Shown: positions 1 to 8,933, counted from the stretch's first letter. The stretch: 64,000 bases of DNA from Cellulomonas chengniuliangii (GCF_024508335.1 NZ_CP101988.1:1798001-1862000), one strand, 5' to 3'. The notes: generated by a model from the sequence alone, not told the origin. Made by a program: numbers and translations.

Positions 1-1789
1 GGGACGCCAGACGCTCCCACGGGTCCTCGCCGAGGAAGCGCAGCGCGACGTCGTACGTGGCGCCTCCCCAGGCCTCAACCGAGAGCAGTTGCGGCAGCAC
101 GCGTGCCTCGGTGGCGCTCACCGCGAGCAGGTCGTGCGTGCGGACCCGGGTGGCGAGCAGCGACTGGTGGGCGTCGCGGAAGGTGGTGTCTGTCACCGCG
201 ACGGCCGTCTGCTCGCGCAGCGACCTCGCGAAGCCCTCGGGTCCCAGCTCCAGGAGCCGCTGCCGGCTCCCCGCCGGGGCCGGGCTCGCGAGGTCGACGG
301 TCGGCAGTTTGAGGCGCGGGTCGACGGCGTCGCTCGGACGGGCGCCGTGCGGCCGGTTGACCGTGACGTCACCCAGGTAGGACAGCAGCCGGGTGCCGCG
401 GTCCGCGCTCTCGCGCGCGGCGAGCAGCTCAGGACGCTCGTCGATGAAGGAGGTCGAGATCCGCCCGGCGGCGAACTCCGGGTCGGCGAGGACGGCCTGC
501 AGGAACGGGATGTTGGTCCGGATCCCGCGGATCCGGAACTCGGCGAGGGCGCGACGGGCTCGGCGCACCGCCGTCGGGTAGTCACGGCCACGGCACGTGA
601 GCTTGACCAGCATCGAGTCGAAGTGGCCGGAGATCTCCGAGCCCGCCGACGCCGTCGCGCCGTCGAGCCGCACCCCGGCGCCGCCCGGCGAGCGGTACGC
701 GACGATCCGGCCGGTGTCGGGACGGAAGCCGTTGGACGGGTCCTCGGTGGTGATGCGGGTCTGCAGCGCCGAGCCGTTGATGCGGATCGAGTCCTGGTCG
801 ATGCCGAGGTCCGCCAGCGTCTCCCCCGCGGCGATGCGCATCTGCGACGAGACGAGGTCGATGTCGGTGACCTCCTCGGTCACGGTGTGCTCGACCTGGA
901 TGCGGGGGTTCATCTCGATGAACACGTGCTGGCCCGCGCGCTCGCCGACGGTGTCGAGGAGGAACTCGACGGTGCCGGCATTCTGGTAGCCGATGCTCCG
1001 GGCGAACTTCACCGCGTCGCGGCACAGCGCGTCACGGGTCTCGGGGTCGAGGTCCGGCGCCGGCGCGATCTCGACGACCTTCTGGTGGCGACGCTGCAGC
1101 GAGCAGTCGCGCTCGTAGAGGTGCACCACGTTGCCGGCGCCGTCGGCGAGGATCTGCACCTCGATGTGGCGCGGGCGCAGCACGGCGCGCTCCAGGAACA
1201 CCGTGGGGTCGCCGAACGCGGCGTCCGCCTCGCGCATCGCCGCGGACAGCGCCTCTGGGAGCTCGGCCGGCGTGGCGACCCGGCGCATGCCGCGCCCACC
1301 GCCACCGGCGACGGCCTTGACGAAGATCGGGAATCCGACCTCCTCGGCGGCGGCGATCAGCTCGTCGACGTCAGAGGACGGCGCGGAGGACGGCAGCACG
1401 GGCAGGCCGGCGTCGCGGGCAGCCTTCAGCGCGCGCACCTTGTTGCCGGCGAGCTCCAGGACCTCCGGCGGCGGGCCGATGAAGGTCAGCCCGGCGGCGA
1501 TGGCCGCGCGGGCGAACTCGGGGTTCTCCGAGAGGAAGCCGTAGCCCGGGTAGATGGCGTCCGCGCCGGAGTCGGCGGCGACGCGGATGATCTCGTCGAT
1601 GTCCAGGTAGGCACGGACCGGATGACCAGCGGTCCCGATCGGGTACGCCTCGTCCGCCTTCAACCGGTGCTCGGAGTTCCGGTCCTCTTGGGGGAAGACC
1701 GCTACTGTCCGCGCGCCCAGCTCATAGGCGGCGCGGAATGCGCGCACTGCGATCTCAGCGCGGTTCGCGACGAGCACCTTAGAGAACAC
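1..1789 (-). CDS. pyc: Pyruvate carboxylase, N-terminal part (runs off the window)
   Basis: Biotin-dependent carboxylation of pyruvate to oxaloacetate, an anaplerotic cytosolic reaction. The minus-strand frame opens with GTG at 1789 ([17 protein letters not shown]), the usual start of a biotin carboxylase domain. It contains the glycine-rich ATP loop GGGGRGM and the [13 protein letters not shown] motif. After about 520 residues it enters the carboxyltransferase domain with [19 protein letters not shown] and then [21 protein letters not shown] biotin carboxylase followed directly by this transferase is the pyruvate carboxylase arrangement, as opposed to acetyl/propionyl-CoA carboxylase. About 596 codons are visible; the remaining transferase and biotinyl domains lie upstream of base 1. 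It diverges from the ParA gene across a gap of about 170 bases. The long plus-strand reading frame over the same bases is only its shadow. Confidence 0.95.
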   Translation of the reverse strand, partial: MFSKVLVANRAEIAVRAFRAAYELGARTVAVFPQEDRNSEHRLKADEAYPIGTAGHPVRAYLDIDEIIRVAADSGADAIYPGYGFLSENPEFARAAIAAGLTFIGPPPEVLELAGNKVRALKAARDAGLPVLPSSAPSSDVDELIAAAEEVGFPIFVKAVAGGGGRGMRRVATPAELPEALSAAMREADAAFGDPTVFLERAVLRPRHIEVQILADGAGNVVHLYERDCSLQRRHQKVVEIAPAPDLDPETRDALCRDAVKFARSIGYQNAGTVEFLLDTVGERAGQHVFIEMNPRIQVEHTVTEEVTDIDLVSSQMRIAAGETLADLGIDQDSIRINGSALQTRITTEDPSNGFRPDTGRIVAYRSPGGAGVRLDGATASAGSEISGHFDSMLVKLTCRGRDYPTAVRRARRALAEFRIRGIRTNIPFLQAVLADPEFAAGRISTSFIDERPELLAARESADRGTRLLSYLGDVTVNRPHGARPSDAVDPRLKLPTVDLASPAPAGSRQRLLELGPEGFARSLREQTAVAVTDTTFRDAHQSLLATRVRTHDLLAVSATEARVLPQLLSVEAWGGATYDVALRFLGEDPWERLAS

Positions 1790-1957
1790 GACTCACCCCA
1801 TCCGTTTGGTTCGGGAGCACCGTAGCGGCTGCCCTCCGCACGGGCCGTCGGCAACCGCATGCCGAAACAGCGCCCCGCCCGCTCCCCCGGCAGATCTTGC
1901 CATGTCGGCTTTCGTTCGCGTTTTCGTGCTCAGCCGACGCCCCGCTACCGTGAGCCC

Positions 1958-2734
1958 GTGCTGGTCTTGGGTGTGTGCAGTCTCAAAGGTGGAGTAGGCA
2001 AGACGTCGGTGACGCTGGGGTTGGCCTCAGCCGCCCTGGAGCGTGGTCTACGCACCCTCGTCGTCGACCTCGACCCGCAGGGCGACAGCACCCTCGCCCT
2101 GGGCGTGGCTCCGGGTGAGCACCTGGACGTCGCCGCCGTGCTCGACGACCCGTCGGCCGAGACCGTCCGGGCCGCCACGGCGCCCAGCGGCTGGGCGGAC
2201 GAGGGCCTCGACGTCCTCGCCGGATCCGACCGTTCCGCGCGCCACGACGGCATCGACGCGACCGGCAGCGACGTGGACCGGCTGCGCTTCGCGCTCTCGT
2301 GGGTGGGCGGCTACGACCTCGTCCTCCTCGACTGCCCGCCGTCGCTCGGCGGCCTGACCCGCGCCGGGCTGACCGCGTGCGACCGGGCGGTCGTGGTGAC
2401 CGAGCCCGGCCTGTTCTCCGTCATGGCCGTGGGCCGGGCCATGCGCACGATCGACGAGCTGCGCCGGGGGCCGGCGCCGTCGCTGCAGCCGCTGGGCGTG
2501 GTGGTCAACCGCGTGCGGTCGCGCTCCGTCGAGCAGGCTTTCCGGCTCGAGGAGCTGCGCTCGCTGTACGGGCCGCTGATCCTGTCCCCCATGCTCCCCG
2601 AGCGCGCTGCGCTGCAGCAGGCGCAGGGTGCTGCGCAGCCCGTGCACGCGTGGCCGGGCGCGGCCGCGGGGGAGCTCGCCGACGCGTTCGACCAGCTCCT
2701 GGAGCGCGCGCTCCGGGCTCCCGCCACGCGCTGA
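1958..2734 (+). CDS. ParA/MinD-family ATPase, orphan
   Basis: Deviant Walker-A ATPase of the ParA family, 258 residues from GTG 1958. The start is placed there because the protein then begins VLVLGVCSLKGGVGKTSVT, with the P-loop at residues 9-16 as in other ParA proteins; the upstream ATG at 1859 would add 33 residues of Arg/Pro-rich sequence. A VVDLDPQGD switch motif and LVLLDCPP Walker B motif follow. No ParB or parS-like gene adjoins, so this is an orphan of the type used for positioning cell-envelope or chromosomal cargo; its cargo cannot be told from sequence. No clear Shine-Dalgarno precedes the GTG, so it may be leaderless. It converges on the MerR gene ending at 2850. Confidence 0.85.
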   Translation: MLVLGVCSLKGGVGKTSVTLGLASAALERGLRTLVVDLDPQGDSTLALGVAPGEHLDVAAVLDDPSAETVRAATAPSGWADEGLDVLAGSDRSARHDGIDATGSDVDRLRFALSWVGGYDLVLLDCPPSLGGLTRAGLTACDRAVVVTEPGLFSVMAVGRAMRTIDELRRGPAPSLQPLGVVVNRVRSRSVEQAFRLEELRSLYGPLILSPMLPERAALQQAQGAAQPVHAWPGAAAGELADAFDQLLERALRAPATR

Positions 2735-2849
2735 GGGCCCACCGGGGCGCGTCACGCGGCCGATCAAGCTGCGAAGGGCAGCGCGCTCGTGGCTGTTCCG
2801 ACGCGCGCGGTCAGCCCGGAGAGCGCCTCAGCGTCTCCCGGGACGTCGA

Positions 2850-3488
2850 TCAGCCAGCGCTGCGTGCTCGGCGGCGCGCGGCCAGCTCGTCGTCCGCGCT
2901 CGGCTCCGAGACCACGTCCATGCCGTCGTCCGCGCGCTCGGTGGGCAGTTGGGCGAGCGTGCCCTCCACCTCCCGCCACACACGGCCGACGGCGATGCCG
3001 AAGACTCCCTGGCCGCCTTGCACGAGGTCGATGACCTCGTCCGCGGAGGTGCACTCGTAGACGCTGGCGCCGTCCGACATGAGCGTGATCTGGGCGAGGT
3101 CGTCGACACCGCGCTCGCGCAGGTGGCTGACGGCCGTGCGGATCTGCTGCAGCGAGACGCCAGTGTCGAGGAGCCGCTTGACGACCTTGAGCACCAGGAT
3201 GTCGCGGAAGCTGTACAGCCGCTGCGTGCCCGACCCGGTGGCCGGGCGGATGGTCGGCTCGACCAGGCCGGTACGCGCCCAGTAGTCGAGTTGGCGGTAG
3301 GTGATGCCGGCGGCACGACACGCCGTGGGACCTCGGTAGCCGGTGGTGGTGTCGAGGTCGGGGAGCTCGTCCCCGAACAGCAGGCCCTGGGCCCGCTGGG
3401 GAACGCCGCCAGCAGCCTCCACGCTGTCACCGGTGCCGCTCACGGGTCCTCCACTCATTGCGTCATCCGCCGTGTCGGCGCCCTGCAC
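2850..3488 (-). CDS. MerR-family transcriptional regulator (Rv1830 type)
   Basis: DNA-binding regulator, 212 residues from GTG 3488 (an ATG at 3458 is possible). After a variable first 45 residues comes a MerR winged helix: GYRGPTACRAAGITYRQLDY, then WARTGLVEPTIRPA and RLYSFRDILVLKVVKRLLD. It is the last gene of the pgsA-to-merR operon and sits where mycobacteria carry Rv1830, so an envelope or division role is likely but unproven. It lacks the Cys ligands of metal-sensing MerR proteins. Oddity: directly past its stop, another frame (minus strand, to 2764) encodes a protein-like tail of about 33 residues; see findings. Confidence 0.85.
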   Translation of the reverse strand: MQGADTADDAMSGGPVSGTGDSVEAAGGVPQRAQGLLFGDELPDLDTTTGYRGPTACRAAGITYRQLDYWARTGLVEPTIRPATGSGTQRLYSFRDILVLKVVKRLLDTGVSLQQIRTAVSHLRERGVDDLAQITLMSDGASVYECTSADEVIDLVQGGQGVFGIAVGRVWREVEGTLAQLPTERADDGMDVVSEPSADDELAARRRARSAG

Positions 3489-3628
3489 GCTAGGCGCGAC
3501 CTGGGCTTCGGATGTCCTTCGGTCACGCTAGGCCTGGGGCCCCGGGTCGTCAACGACGTCGCCCGGCGCGCCGCCCGGGAGTGTCGTCTCGGCGAGTCTC
3601 ACCTTCGACCTGAGATCGAAAGTCCTGG

Positions 3629-4141
3629 TCACCGGCCCTCCGCGCCCGGCTCCGGACCCGTGTCGAAGTCCTCCGGAGTCACCTGCTCGAGGAACTCGCG
3701 GAACTTCTCGACCTCTTGCTCGGCGGGGCCGTTCTGCGCCTCGACGCCGGCGATCGCCACCACCTCGGCGGAGCACAGCACCGGGCACCCCACCCGTACC
3801 GCGACGGCGATGGCGTCGGACGCTCGGGAGTCCACCCGGCCGCCCGATCCCAGGACCAGCGCCGCGTGGAACACCCCGTGCTCCAGGCTGGTGATCTCCA
3901 CCCGCCGCAGGGTCGCGCCCACTGCGGTGATGACATCGCACAGCAGGTCGTGCGTCATCGGCCTGCGAGGCACGATGCCCGCCTGCGCGGAGGCGATCGC
4001 GCTGCCCTCGCTGGGGCCGATCACGATGGGCACGAAGAGCTCAGAGGCTGGGTCCAGCAGCAGCACGACGATCTCCTCGTCGACCATGTGCTGCCGCACC
4101 CCGACCACCTCGACCGGAACCAGCTCTTCGTCCTCGCCCAC
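3629..4141 (-). CDS. Bifunctional nuclease family protein (DUF151)
   Basis: 170 residues from GTG 4141. The core shows the DUF151 pattern: VVLLLDPASELFVPIVIG, then GPSEGSAIA, the helix THDLLCDVITAVGATLRRVEI, and the C-terminal RVDSRASDAIAVAVRVGCPV motif. Members are homologous to plant and mycobacterial bifunctional nucleases (Rv1829 type); activity here is inferred. It lies between the two MerR genes of the conserved actinobacterial cluster. About 140 bases separate its end from the next MerR start, so that last gene may have its own promoter. Confidence 0.88.
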   Translation of the reverse strand: MGEDEELVPVEVVGVRQHMVDEEIVVLLLDPASELFVPIVIGPSEGSAIASAQAGIVPRRPMTHDLLCDVITAVGATLRRVEITSLEHGVFHAALVLGSGGRVDSRASDAIAVAVRVGCPVLCSAEVVAIAGVEAQNGPAEQEVEKFREFLEQVTPEDFDTGPEPGAEGR

Positions 4142-4218
4142 GTGACCACGCTACGACGGGCGCGCGCGCTCGGCTTCGCGAGAATGCCGCCGTGTGACGG
4201 CTGCGGAGTACGTCGAGG

Positions 4219-5052
4219 TCAGGGCGTCAACTCGGACACGGCGGCACGCACCAGAGCCGTGTGCAGCTGGGTGCACAGCTCCCCGACCTCCGCCGCCAGC
4301 GTGCCCGCGCGCGCTCGCGAGGACGCCGCCTGACGCCCTCTCCACGGCGCGACGACCTGCTCGACGAGGTCCGCCTGCCGATCGGCGGCGGCGCGGAACG
4401 CCCGCAGGTGCCGCGAGTCGATGCCGTGCTCGCGAAGCGCGACGGCCAGCACGACCACATCGCGGGCCCAGGCGTCGAAGTGCCCCGAGGCCGTGGGCCG
4501 GAGCACTCCGGTGCCGACCAACTCGGTGACGACCTCGACATCGACCCCCGCCTCGCGAGCCAACGACTCCGAGGTCAGACGGGCTCCCGTCACGGCGGTC
4601 TGCCGCACACCGTCACGCGTCGCGAGCTGCGCCCGCGAGGGGGGCTCGTCCTCCGCGCCGGAGTCCAGCGACGCGAGCTGCTCGCCGATCACCTTGAGGG
4701 GGACGTACCGGTCCCTCTGCTGGCGCAGCACGTACCGCAGCCGCTCGATATCAGCCGGGCTGTACTGGCGGTAGCCGGCCGGCGTGCGCACAGGCTGCAC
4801 CAGGCCCTGCTCCTCGAGGAACCGCAGCTTCGAGTTCGTCACCGCCGGGAACTCGATCTGCAACGCGGCCAGCACGTCTGAGATGCGCATCGTCGCCCGG
4901 CGCGAGATGCCGCGCGGCCAGGGCTCGACGCGCTCGGCCGCACCGCCCTGGTGCGCCGACTCGTCCTCCAACGGCTCCTCGACGGCCTGTCGCGCCGTCG
5001 CCTGAGCACTCCCGCCCGTCACGCCTCGTGCTGAGCGGCCCGCCTCTGTCAC
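4219..5052 (-). CDS. ftsR: FtsR-type MerR transcriptional regulator
   Basis: 277 residues from GTG 5052; this GTG overlaps the TGA of the FHA gene (GTGA), implying translational coupling. Residues about 55-120 form the MerR helix-turn-helix: MRISDVLAALQIEFPAVTNS, KLRFLEEQGLVQPVRTPAGY, RQYSPADIERLRYVLRQQRD. The long C-terminal part is helical. Position directly after garA matches Rv1828 and corynebacterial FtsR, an activator of ftsZ. The first ~54 residues are low complexity and poorly conserved, so translation might instead begin at the internal ATG before RISDV; the overlap favours the longer form. Confidence 0.86.
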   Translation of the reverse strand: MTEAGRSARGVTGGSAQATARQAVEEPLEDESAHQGGAAERVEPWPRGISRRATMRISDVLAALQIEFPAVTNSKLRFLEEQGLVQPVRTPAGYRQYSPADIERLRYVLRQQRDRYVPLKVIGEQLASLDSGAEDEPPSRAQLATRDGVRQTAVTGARLTSESLAREAGVDVEVVTELVGTGVLRPTASGHFDAWARDVVVLAVALREHGIDSRHLRAFRAAADRQADLVEQVVAPWRGRQAASSRARAGTLAAEVGELCTQLHTALVRAAVSELTP

Positions 5053-5567
5053 AGCGGGTGGACGGCCGGCTCGCCGCCCGTGGCTCGCGCGGGGCTCGGG
5101 TGGAACGTCATCCGGTACTTGCCGATCTGCACCTCGTCACCGGGCCGCAGCGCTGTCGCGTCGATCCGGTTGCGGTTGACGTACGTGCCGTTCAACGAGC
5201 CGATGTCCCGCACCACGAAGTCGTCGCCCTCACGCACGAACTCCGCGTGCTTGCGCGAGACGGTCACGTCGTCGAGGAAGATGTCCGCGTCAGGGCTGCG
5301 CCCGGCGACGGTGCGCTCCGCGTCCAGGAGGAACCTGGCGCCCACGCTCGGCCCACGCTGCATGATGAGCAGGGCCGAGGTCGGCGGGAGCGCGTACACC
5401 GCGGCGCGCGCGTCGCCGCTCATCCCGGCCGGCGCCACGATCTCCAGCTCGGTCGAGTCGATGCTCGAGAAGACCGTGGTGTCAGACGCCGACGGGGCGC
5501 GCTCCGGACGTCCGTGCTCGTGCTGGGCGCTCCGCTGCTGCTCCGGTAGCTGCCGATCGTCGCTCAT
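5049..5567 (-). CDS. garA: FHA-domain metabolic regulator GarA/OdhI
   Basis: 172-residue forkhead-associated protein. In actinobacteria GarA/OdhI inhibits 2-oxoglutarate dehydrogenase and tunes glutamate metabolism; phosphorylation of a conserved N-terminal Thr pair by PknB/PknG makes it fold on itself and releases the enzyme. Visible here: the phospho-site SDTTVFSS near residue 30 and a full FHA fold, GARFLLDAERTVAGRSPDAD, DVTVSRKHAEFVREGDDF, DIGSLNGTYVNRNRI. It lies two genes downstream of sbp, but the gcvH gene that precedes garA in mycobacteria is absent; about 117 bases separate it from the DUF881 stop. Its TGA overlaps the FtsR start. Confidence 0.93.
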   Translation of the reverse strand: MSDDRQLPEQQRSAQHEHGRPERAPSASDTTVFSSIDSTELEIVAPAGMSGDARAAVYALPPTSALLIMQRGPSVGARFLLDAERTVAGRSPDADIFLDDVTVSRKHAEFVREGDDFVVRDIGSLNGTYVNRNRIDATALRPGDEVQIGKYRMTFHPSPARATGGEPAVHPL

Positions 5568-5684
5568 GCCGCCTCCCGGGCCTGCTGTGACTGCGACCCG
5601 CCTTCGAGGTCACGATGTGTCACCAGCCTATGCGGATGCGCGCCGATGTTGTAGCACCGCGCCGTCGATGCGTCGGCCTGTCGC

Positions 5685-6695
5685 TCAACTCGTCTGTGCT
5701 GGCTGCGGCGTCGCGAACCGCGGGGCGGCGGGCTCGCGGGTAGCCGTGACCTCGACCCGGTCCTCGAGCGTGACCACCGCCTTCGCCCCGGTGTTGCGGA
5801 TCATGGCCAGGGCGCCGCCGTGCATGTCGAGCGCCGTCGCCATCGTCTGCGGGCTCCCGATCACCGCCCATTGGTACGGCGGGCGGACCAGTGCGCCGTC
5901 GACGACGAGGCCGCCGTCGCCAGGCGCGAAGTAACTCGAGGCGGTCAGCCGCCTGTCGTTGAGCTGGATCGCCTCCGCCCCGGCGTTGCGGAGCTCCTCG
6001 AGCATGTTGACCATGTGCTCGTACCCGACCGCGACGGCCGGGTCGGTCAGGTTGACGGTGATCCCCGGGCCCACCGCGGGCAGTCGCCCGGTGAGGATGC
6101 CCTGCATCTCGGCGCTGCGGGTCGCCGCGTCGAGCGCCGCCTGGCGGCTGTCCGTGCCGGACTCGAGCTCCGCCCGCGTGCGCTCCAGCTCGGCGATCTC
6201 CCGCTGCAGGTCGTCGCCTTGGCGCGTGGTCTGGTCGAGGATCCCGACGAGCTCCGACTGCCGCAGGCTCGCGAGCCCGTCGTCGCGGGTCTGCCGGAGC
6301 TGGGCGACGACCGCGAAGCCGAGCAGCGCGCACAGCAGCGCGGTGAGGATCTGGGAGCGGGTGGCGCGAGGTCGCATCAGCCCGCGCAGCGTTGTCCACC
6401 CGCCGCTCCCCGCAGGCGCCGGCTCCTCGTCGTGGTCCGACGACGGCTCGGCGTCCGCGGTGGCCGGCCGCGCCGGCACGGACTCTGCCACGGGCTCTGC
6501 TGGCACAGGCTCTGCTGGCACAGGCTCAGTTGGCACGGGCTCAGATGCAGGTCGGGCGTCTGGCCGGGTAGCGGGCTGCGCTCCGGTACGCGTCTCCGGC
6601 TCGGCCAGCAGGGCGGGCTCCGCGGCGGACGCTTCTGGCGTCACTGTCTCGGGGGCAGGCATGGCCGCGTCGCCACCGGCGTCACGGGCGCTCAT
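5685..6695 (-). CDS. DUF881 membrane protein with Pro/Glu/Ala-rich N-terminus
   Basis: 336 residues from ATG 6695; the ATG overlaps the stop of the small basic protein (ATGA). Residues about 1-105 are acidic and Pro/Ala-rich with imperfect EPVPAEPVPAEPV repeats. A membrane helix follows (ILTALLCALLGFAVVAQLR), then a coiled coil (QTTRQGDDLQREIAELERTR) and the DUF881 domain with GPGITVNLTDP, LRNAGAEAIQLNDRRL, and YQWAVIGSPQTM. It is the second of two DUF881 proteins flanking sbp, as for Rv1823/Rv1825. Function is unknown; co-conservation with pgsA and garA suggests an envelope role. Longer N-terminal extensions in this frame overlap sbp and are rejected. Confidence 0.87.
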   Translation of the reverse strand: MSARDAGGDAAMPAPETVTPEASAAEPALLAEPETRTGAQPATRPDARPASEPVPTEPVPAEPVPAEPVAESVPARPATADAEPSSDHDEEPAPAGSGGWTTLRGLMRPRATRSQILTALLCALLGFAVVAQLRQTRDDGLASLRQSELVGILDQTTRQGDDLQREIAELERTRAELESGTDSRQAALDAATRSAEMQGILTGRLPAVGPGITVNLTDPAVAVGYEHMVNMLEELRNAGAEAIQLNDRRLTASSYFAPGDGGLVVDGALVRPPYQWAVIGSPQTMATALDMHGGALAMIRNTGAKAVVTLEDRVEVTATREPAAPRFATPQPAQTS

Positions 6696-7024
6696 GCCTT
6701 GAACAGGTGCCGGCGAATCGAGGCGGCGTTGGAGAAGATCCGGATGCCGAGCACGACGACCACTCCGGTGGACAGCTGGGCGCCGACCCCGAGCTGGTCG
6801 CCGAGGAACACGATCAGCGCCGCGACGACGACGTTGGACAGGAACGAGACCAGGAACACACGGTCGTCGAAGATGCCGTCCAGCATCGCGCGCAGGCCGC
6901 CGAAGAGGGCGTCCAGCGCCGCGACGACCGCGATCGGGAGGTAGGGCTGGAGGAACAACGGCACGACAGGCTGCACCAGCAGCCCAGCGACGACACCGAC
7001 CACCAGGCCGATCACTGCGATCAC
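6692..7024 (-). CDS. sbp: Small basic membrane protein (DUF1290, Sbp)
   Basis: 110 residues from GTG 7024, chosen because GGGAGGAG lies 9 bases upstream and the GTG overlaps the preceding TGA (GTGA). The protein begins with two membrane helices (VIAVIGLVVGVVAGLLVQPV; PLFLQPYLPIAVVAALDALF), then GGLRAMLDGIFDDRVFLVSF, a third helix and SNAASIRRHLF, the typical DUF1290 sequence. Conserved between two DUF881 genes across Actinobacteria and near division genes in Firmicutes; molecular role unknown. Confidence 0.92.
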   Translation of the reverse strand: MIAVIGLVVGVVAGLLVQPVVPLFLQPYLPIAVVAALDALFGGLRAMLDGIFDDRVFLVSFLSNVVVAALIVFLGDQLGVGAQLSTGVVVVLGIRIFSNAASIRRHLFKA

Positions 7025-7983
7025 GTGCGACCACTCCTCCCATTCGCCGTCGGCGACGACCCTGCCACATGTCCATTGGTGATCAGCGACGTTCCGGGCG
7101 GCACGGTGGCGGACCGGAGTGCCGCCCGGGTGGCCGCGGGCAGGCGGACCTCCGGCTGAGAGCTCACATCGACGTCGATGTCGTACCGGCGAAGGTCGGT
7201 CATCCAGAACCCCGACGCCGATCGCGCCAGGCCGGTCTGCAGTCCCTGCGGGTCGCCGACAGCCTCGACCACGTACGGCCCGATGATCGGGACCAGGTCG
7301 ACCAGGATGGCTCGCCCGGCGCTCCGGATCGAGGTTGTCGCGCTCAGCCGCTGGCCGTTGACGGCGACGGCCTCCGCACCCGCCTGCCACAGCCCGTTCA
7401 CCACGATCTGGAGGTCCCTGTCCTGCAGGCTGGCGAGCGGGTCTGCCTGCCCGCCGTCGTCAGGCGGCGGGTCGGTGAACGTGATCCGTATCCCTGGCCC
7501 CACGACGCCGACGGCGCCTGACGCGATCGCGTCGTCCTCGAGCTGCCCGACGAGACGCGAGTCGCTCGCCGCCAACGCCGACGCGTGCAGCTGGTCGATC
7601 TCCGCGCCGAGGGCGTGGGCGTGCTCGCGGAGCAGGTCGACATCAGCCGTCCGGTCCCGGATCTGCTCCTCGAGGAGATCGCGTGCGGCTATCCCGGACG
7701 GCTCCGGCGCCCGCAGCGACATGGCCGCCGCGGTGGTGCCGAGCCCGAGGCCCATCGCGCACAGGAGGACGACGGCGACCCGCCGCGCTGCGGGGGGCGG
7801 CGCCCCGTGCAGCGCCTTGCGCTCGGCGGCGAGGCGGTAGCCGGGATCCAAGGGCTTGCGGATGACCTCGTTCAGGAGCGTCATCGACGCGTCGAGCGCG
7901 GGGCCGCGCTGGGCGCCCCGCTCCCCAACGCCGCCAGGCCCCTCGCTGTCCAGACCGGCCCCCGGCCGGTTGCCCTGGCTCAC
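7021..7983 (-). CDS. DUF881 membrane protein
   Basis: 320 residues from GTG 7983, which overlaps the TGA of the pgsA-like gene (GTGA). The N-terminal ~30 residues are variable, followed by MTLLNEVIRKPLDPGYRLAA, a helix (VAVVLLCAMGLGLGTTAAA), a coiled coil over HAHALGAEIDQLHA, and the DUF881 core GPGIRITFTDPPPDD, NGLWQAGAEAVAVNGQRL, IIGPYVVEAVGDPQ. Its own stop overlaps the sbp start, so three consecutive genes are stitched by overlaps. The ATG at TLLNEV is an alternative start, but the overlap and operon logic favour 7983. Function unknown. Confidence 0.86.
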   Translation of the reverse strand: MSQGNRPGAGLDSEGPGGVGERGAQRGPALDASMTLLNEVIRKPLDPGYRLAAERKALHGAPPPAARRVAVVLLCAMGLGLGTTAAAMSLRAPEPSGIAARDLLEEQIRDRTADVDLLREHAHALGAEIDQLHASALAASDSRLVGQLEDDAIASGAVGVVGPGIRITFTDPPPDDGGQADPLASLQDRDLQIVVNGLWQAGAEAVAVNGQRLSATTSIRSAGRAILVDLVPIIGPYVVEAVGDPQGLQTGLARSASGFWMTDLRRYDIDVDVSSQPEVRLPAATRAALRSATVPPGTSLITNGHVAGSSPTANGRSGRT

Positions 7984-8603
7984 ACGGGGGCCGAGGAGCG
8001 CGGGGACTCGACGTCGGCGGCGAGGACCTGCTTCGCCTGCACCACGTACAGGCCGCCCGCGAACCAGTACAGCCCGACTCCCCACCAGGCGAACGCCCAG
8101 CCCAGCACGAGGGCCACCGACCCGACGGGGTCAGGCCACTCGGCGAGCAGGAGCAGCGGGAAGGCGTAGAGCAGCGCGAAGGTGCCCGCCTTGCCGGCCA
8201 GATGGACAGGCAGCGGGCCGTAGCCCCGTCGAGCCAGCACCCCGAGCAGCCCGAGCAGCAGGAGGTCGCGGAGCACCAGCACCAGGACGAGCCACCAGGG
8301 CACGACCTCGCGCCAGGCGAGCCCGAGCAGCGTCACCAGGATGAAGAGACGATCGGCGGCGGGGTCGAGCATCTGCCCGAGCCGTGAGACCTGTCCGAGT
8401 CGCCGTGCGAGGACGCCGTCGAGCCAGTCGCTCGCGCCGGAGACCGCGAGGACGATCAGCGCCCACCCGTCCTCGCCCACGCCGATGAGCACGGCGAAGA
8501 CCGGCACCAGCAGGAGCCGCGCGAGGCTGATGACATTCGGGACCGTGAGCACGCGGTCTGAGACGGCGGAACTCTCCGTCACGTCCTCCCCTGTCGTCGA
8601 CAC
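7980..8603 (-). CDS. pgsA: CDP-alcohol phosphatidyltransferase (PgsA2-like)
   Basis: Membrane enzyme that transfers a phosphatidyl group from CDP-diacylglycerol to an alcohol. The family signature DG-x2-AR-x8-G-x3-D-x3-D is complete: DWLDGVLARRLGQVSRL then GQMLDPAADR. Four to five further hydrophobic helices follow. It matches the Rv1822 position at the head of the DUF881-sbp-DUF881-garA cluster; whether the acceptor is glycerol phosphate, inositol phosphate or another alcohol cannot be told. Start uncertain: GTG 8603 or GTG 8582 (200 residues, near the family norm), with a GGGGAGG run between them; an in-frame ATG at 8651 looks too long. Confidence 0.84.
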   Translation of the reverse strand: MSTTGEDVTESSAVSDRVLTVPNVISLARLLLVPVFAVLIGVGEDGWALIVLAVSGASDWLDGVLARRLGQVSRLGQMLDPAADRLFILVTLLGLAWREVVPWWLVLVLVLRDLLLLGLLGVLARRGYGPLPVHLAGKAGTFALLYAFPLLLLAEWPDPVGSVALVLGWAFAWWGVGLYWFAGGLYVVQAKQVLAADVESPRSSAPV

Positions 8604-8727
8604 ACGTTGAGCCTTGATCTTAAGCGTCGCGGGAGGATGCGAAGCCCTCACCGCGCGGGCTGGGCGGTCGCGACGTACGGTCGAACGTCAGGTGAAACGC
8701 ATGTCGCACGGTGAAAGGTGGGTCGAG

Positions 8728-8901
8728 ATGGGTATCGACGACAAGGCCAAGCACGCCGCCGAGGACCTCACGGGCAAGGGCAAGGAGGCGACCGGCAAGG
8801 CGACCGGCGACGAGCAGCTCGAGTCCGAGGGTCGTGGCGACCAGGTCAAGGCCGACCTGAAGAAGGCTGGCGAGAAGATCAAGGACGCGTTCAAGCACTG
8901 A
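8728..8901 (+). CDS. CsbD-family stress protein
   Basis: 57-residue, highly charged, Lys/Glu/Gly-rich protein beginning MGIDDKAKHAAEDLTGKGKE, with repeated GKxKExTGKxTGDE elements and a C-terminal KKAGEKIKDAFKH; this is the CsbD pattern of general-stress proteins (role not understood). Start at ATG 8728 is supported by AAAGGTGGG just upstream; the frame is open further 5' but without family similarity. It is divergent from the pgsA operon, and the next gene follows within about 30 bases, so they may be cotranscribed. Confidence 0.9.
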   Translation: MGIDDKAKHAAEDLTGKGKEATGKATGDEQLESEGRGDQVKADLKKAGEKIKDAFKH

Positions 8902-8933
8902 TCGCCCGCGCGCGGGTGTGGTTCGCTGAGGCG

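Noticed and set aside
89-1825. 578-codon open frame on the plus strand
   Set aside because: Antisense of pyruvate carboxylase; no family motifs, and the minus strand reads as a clear enzyme.
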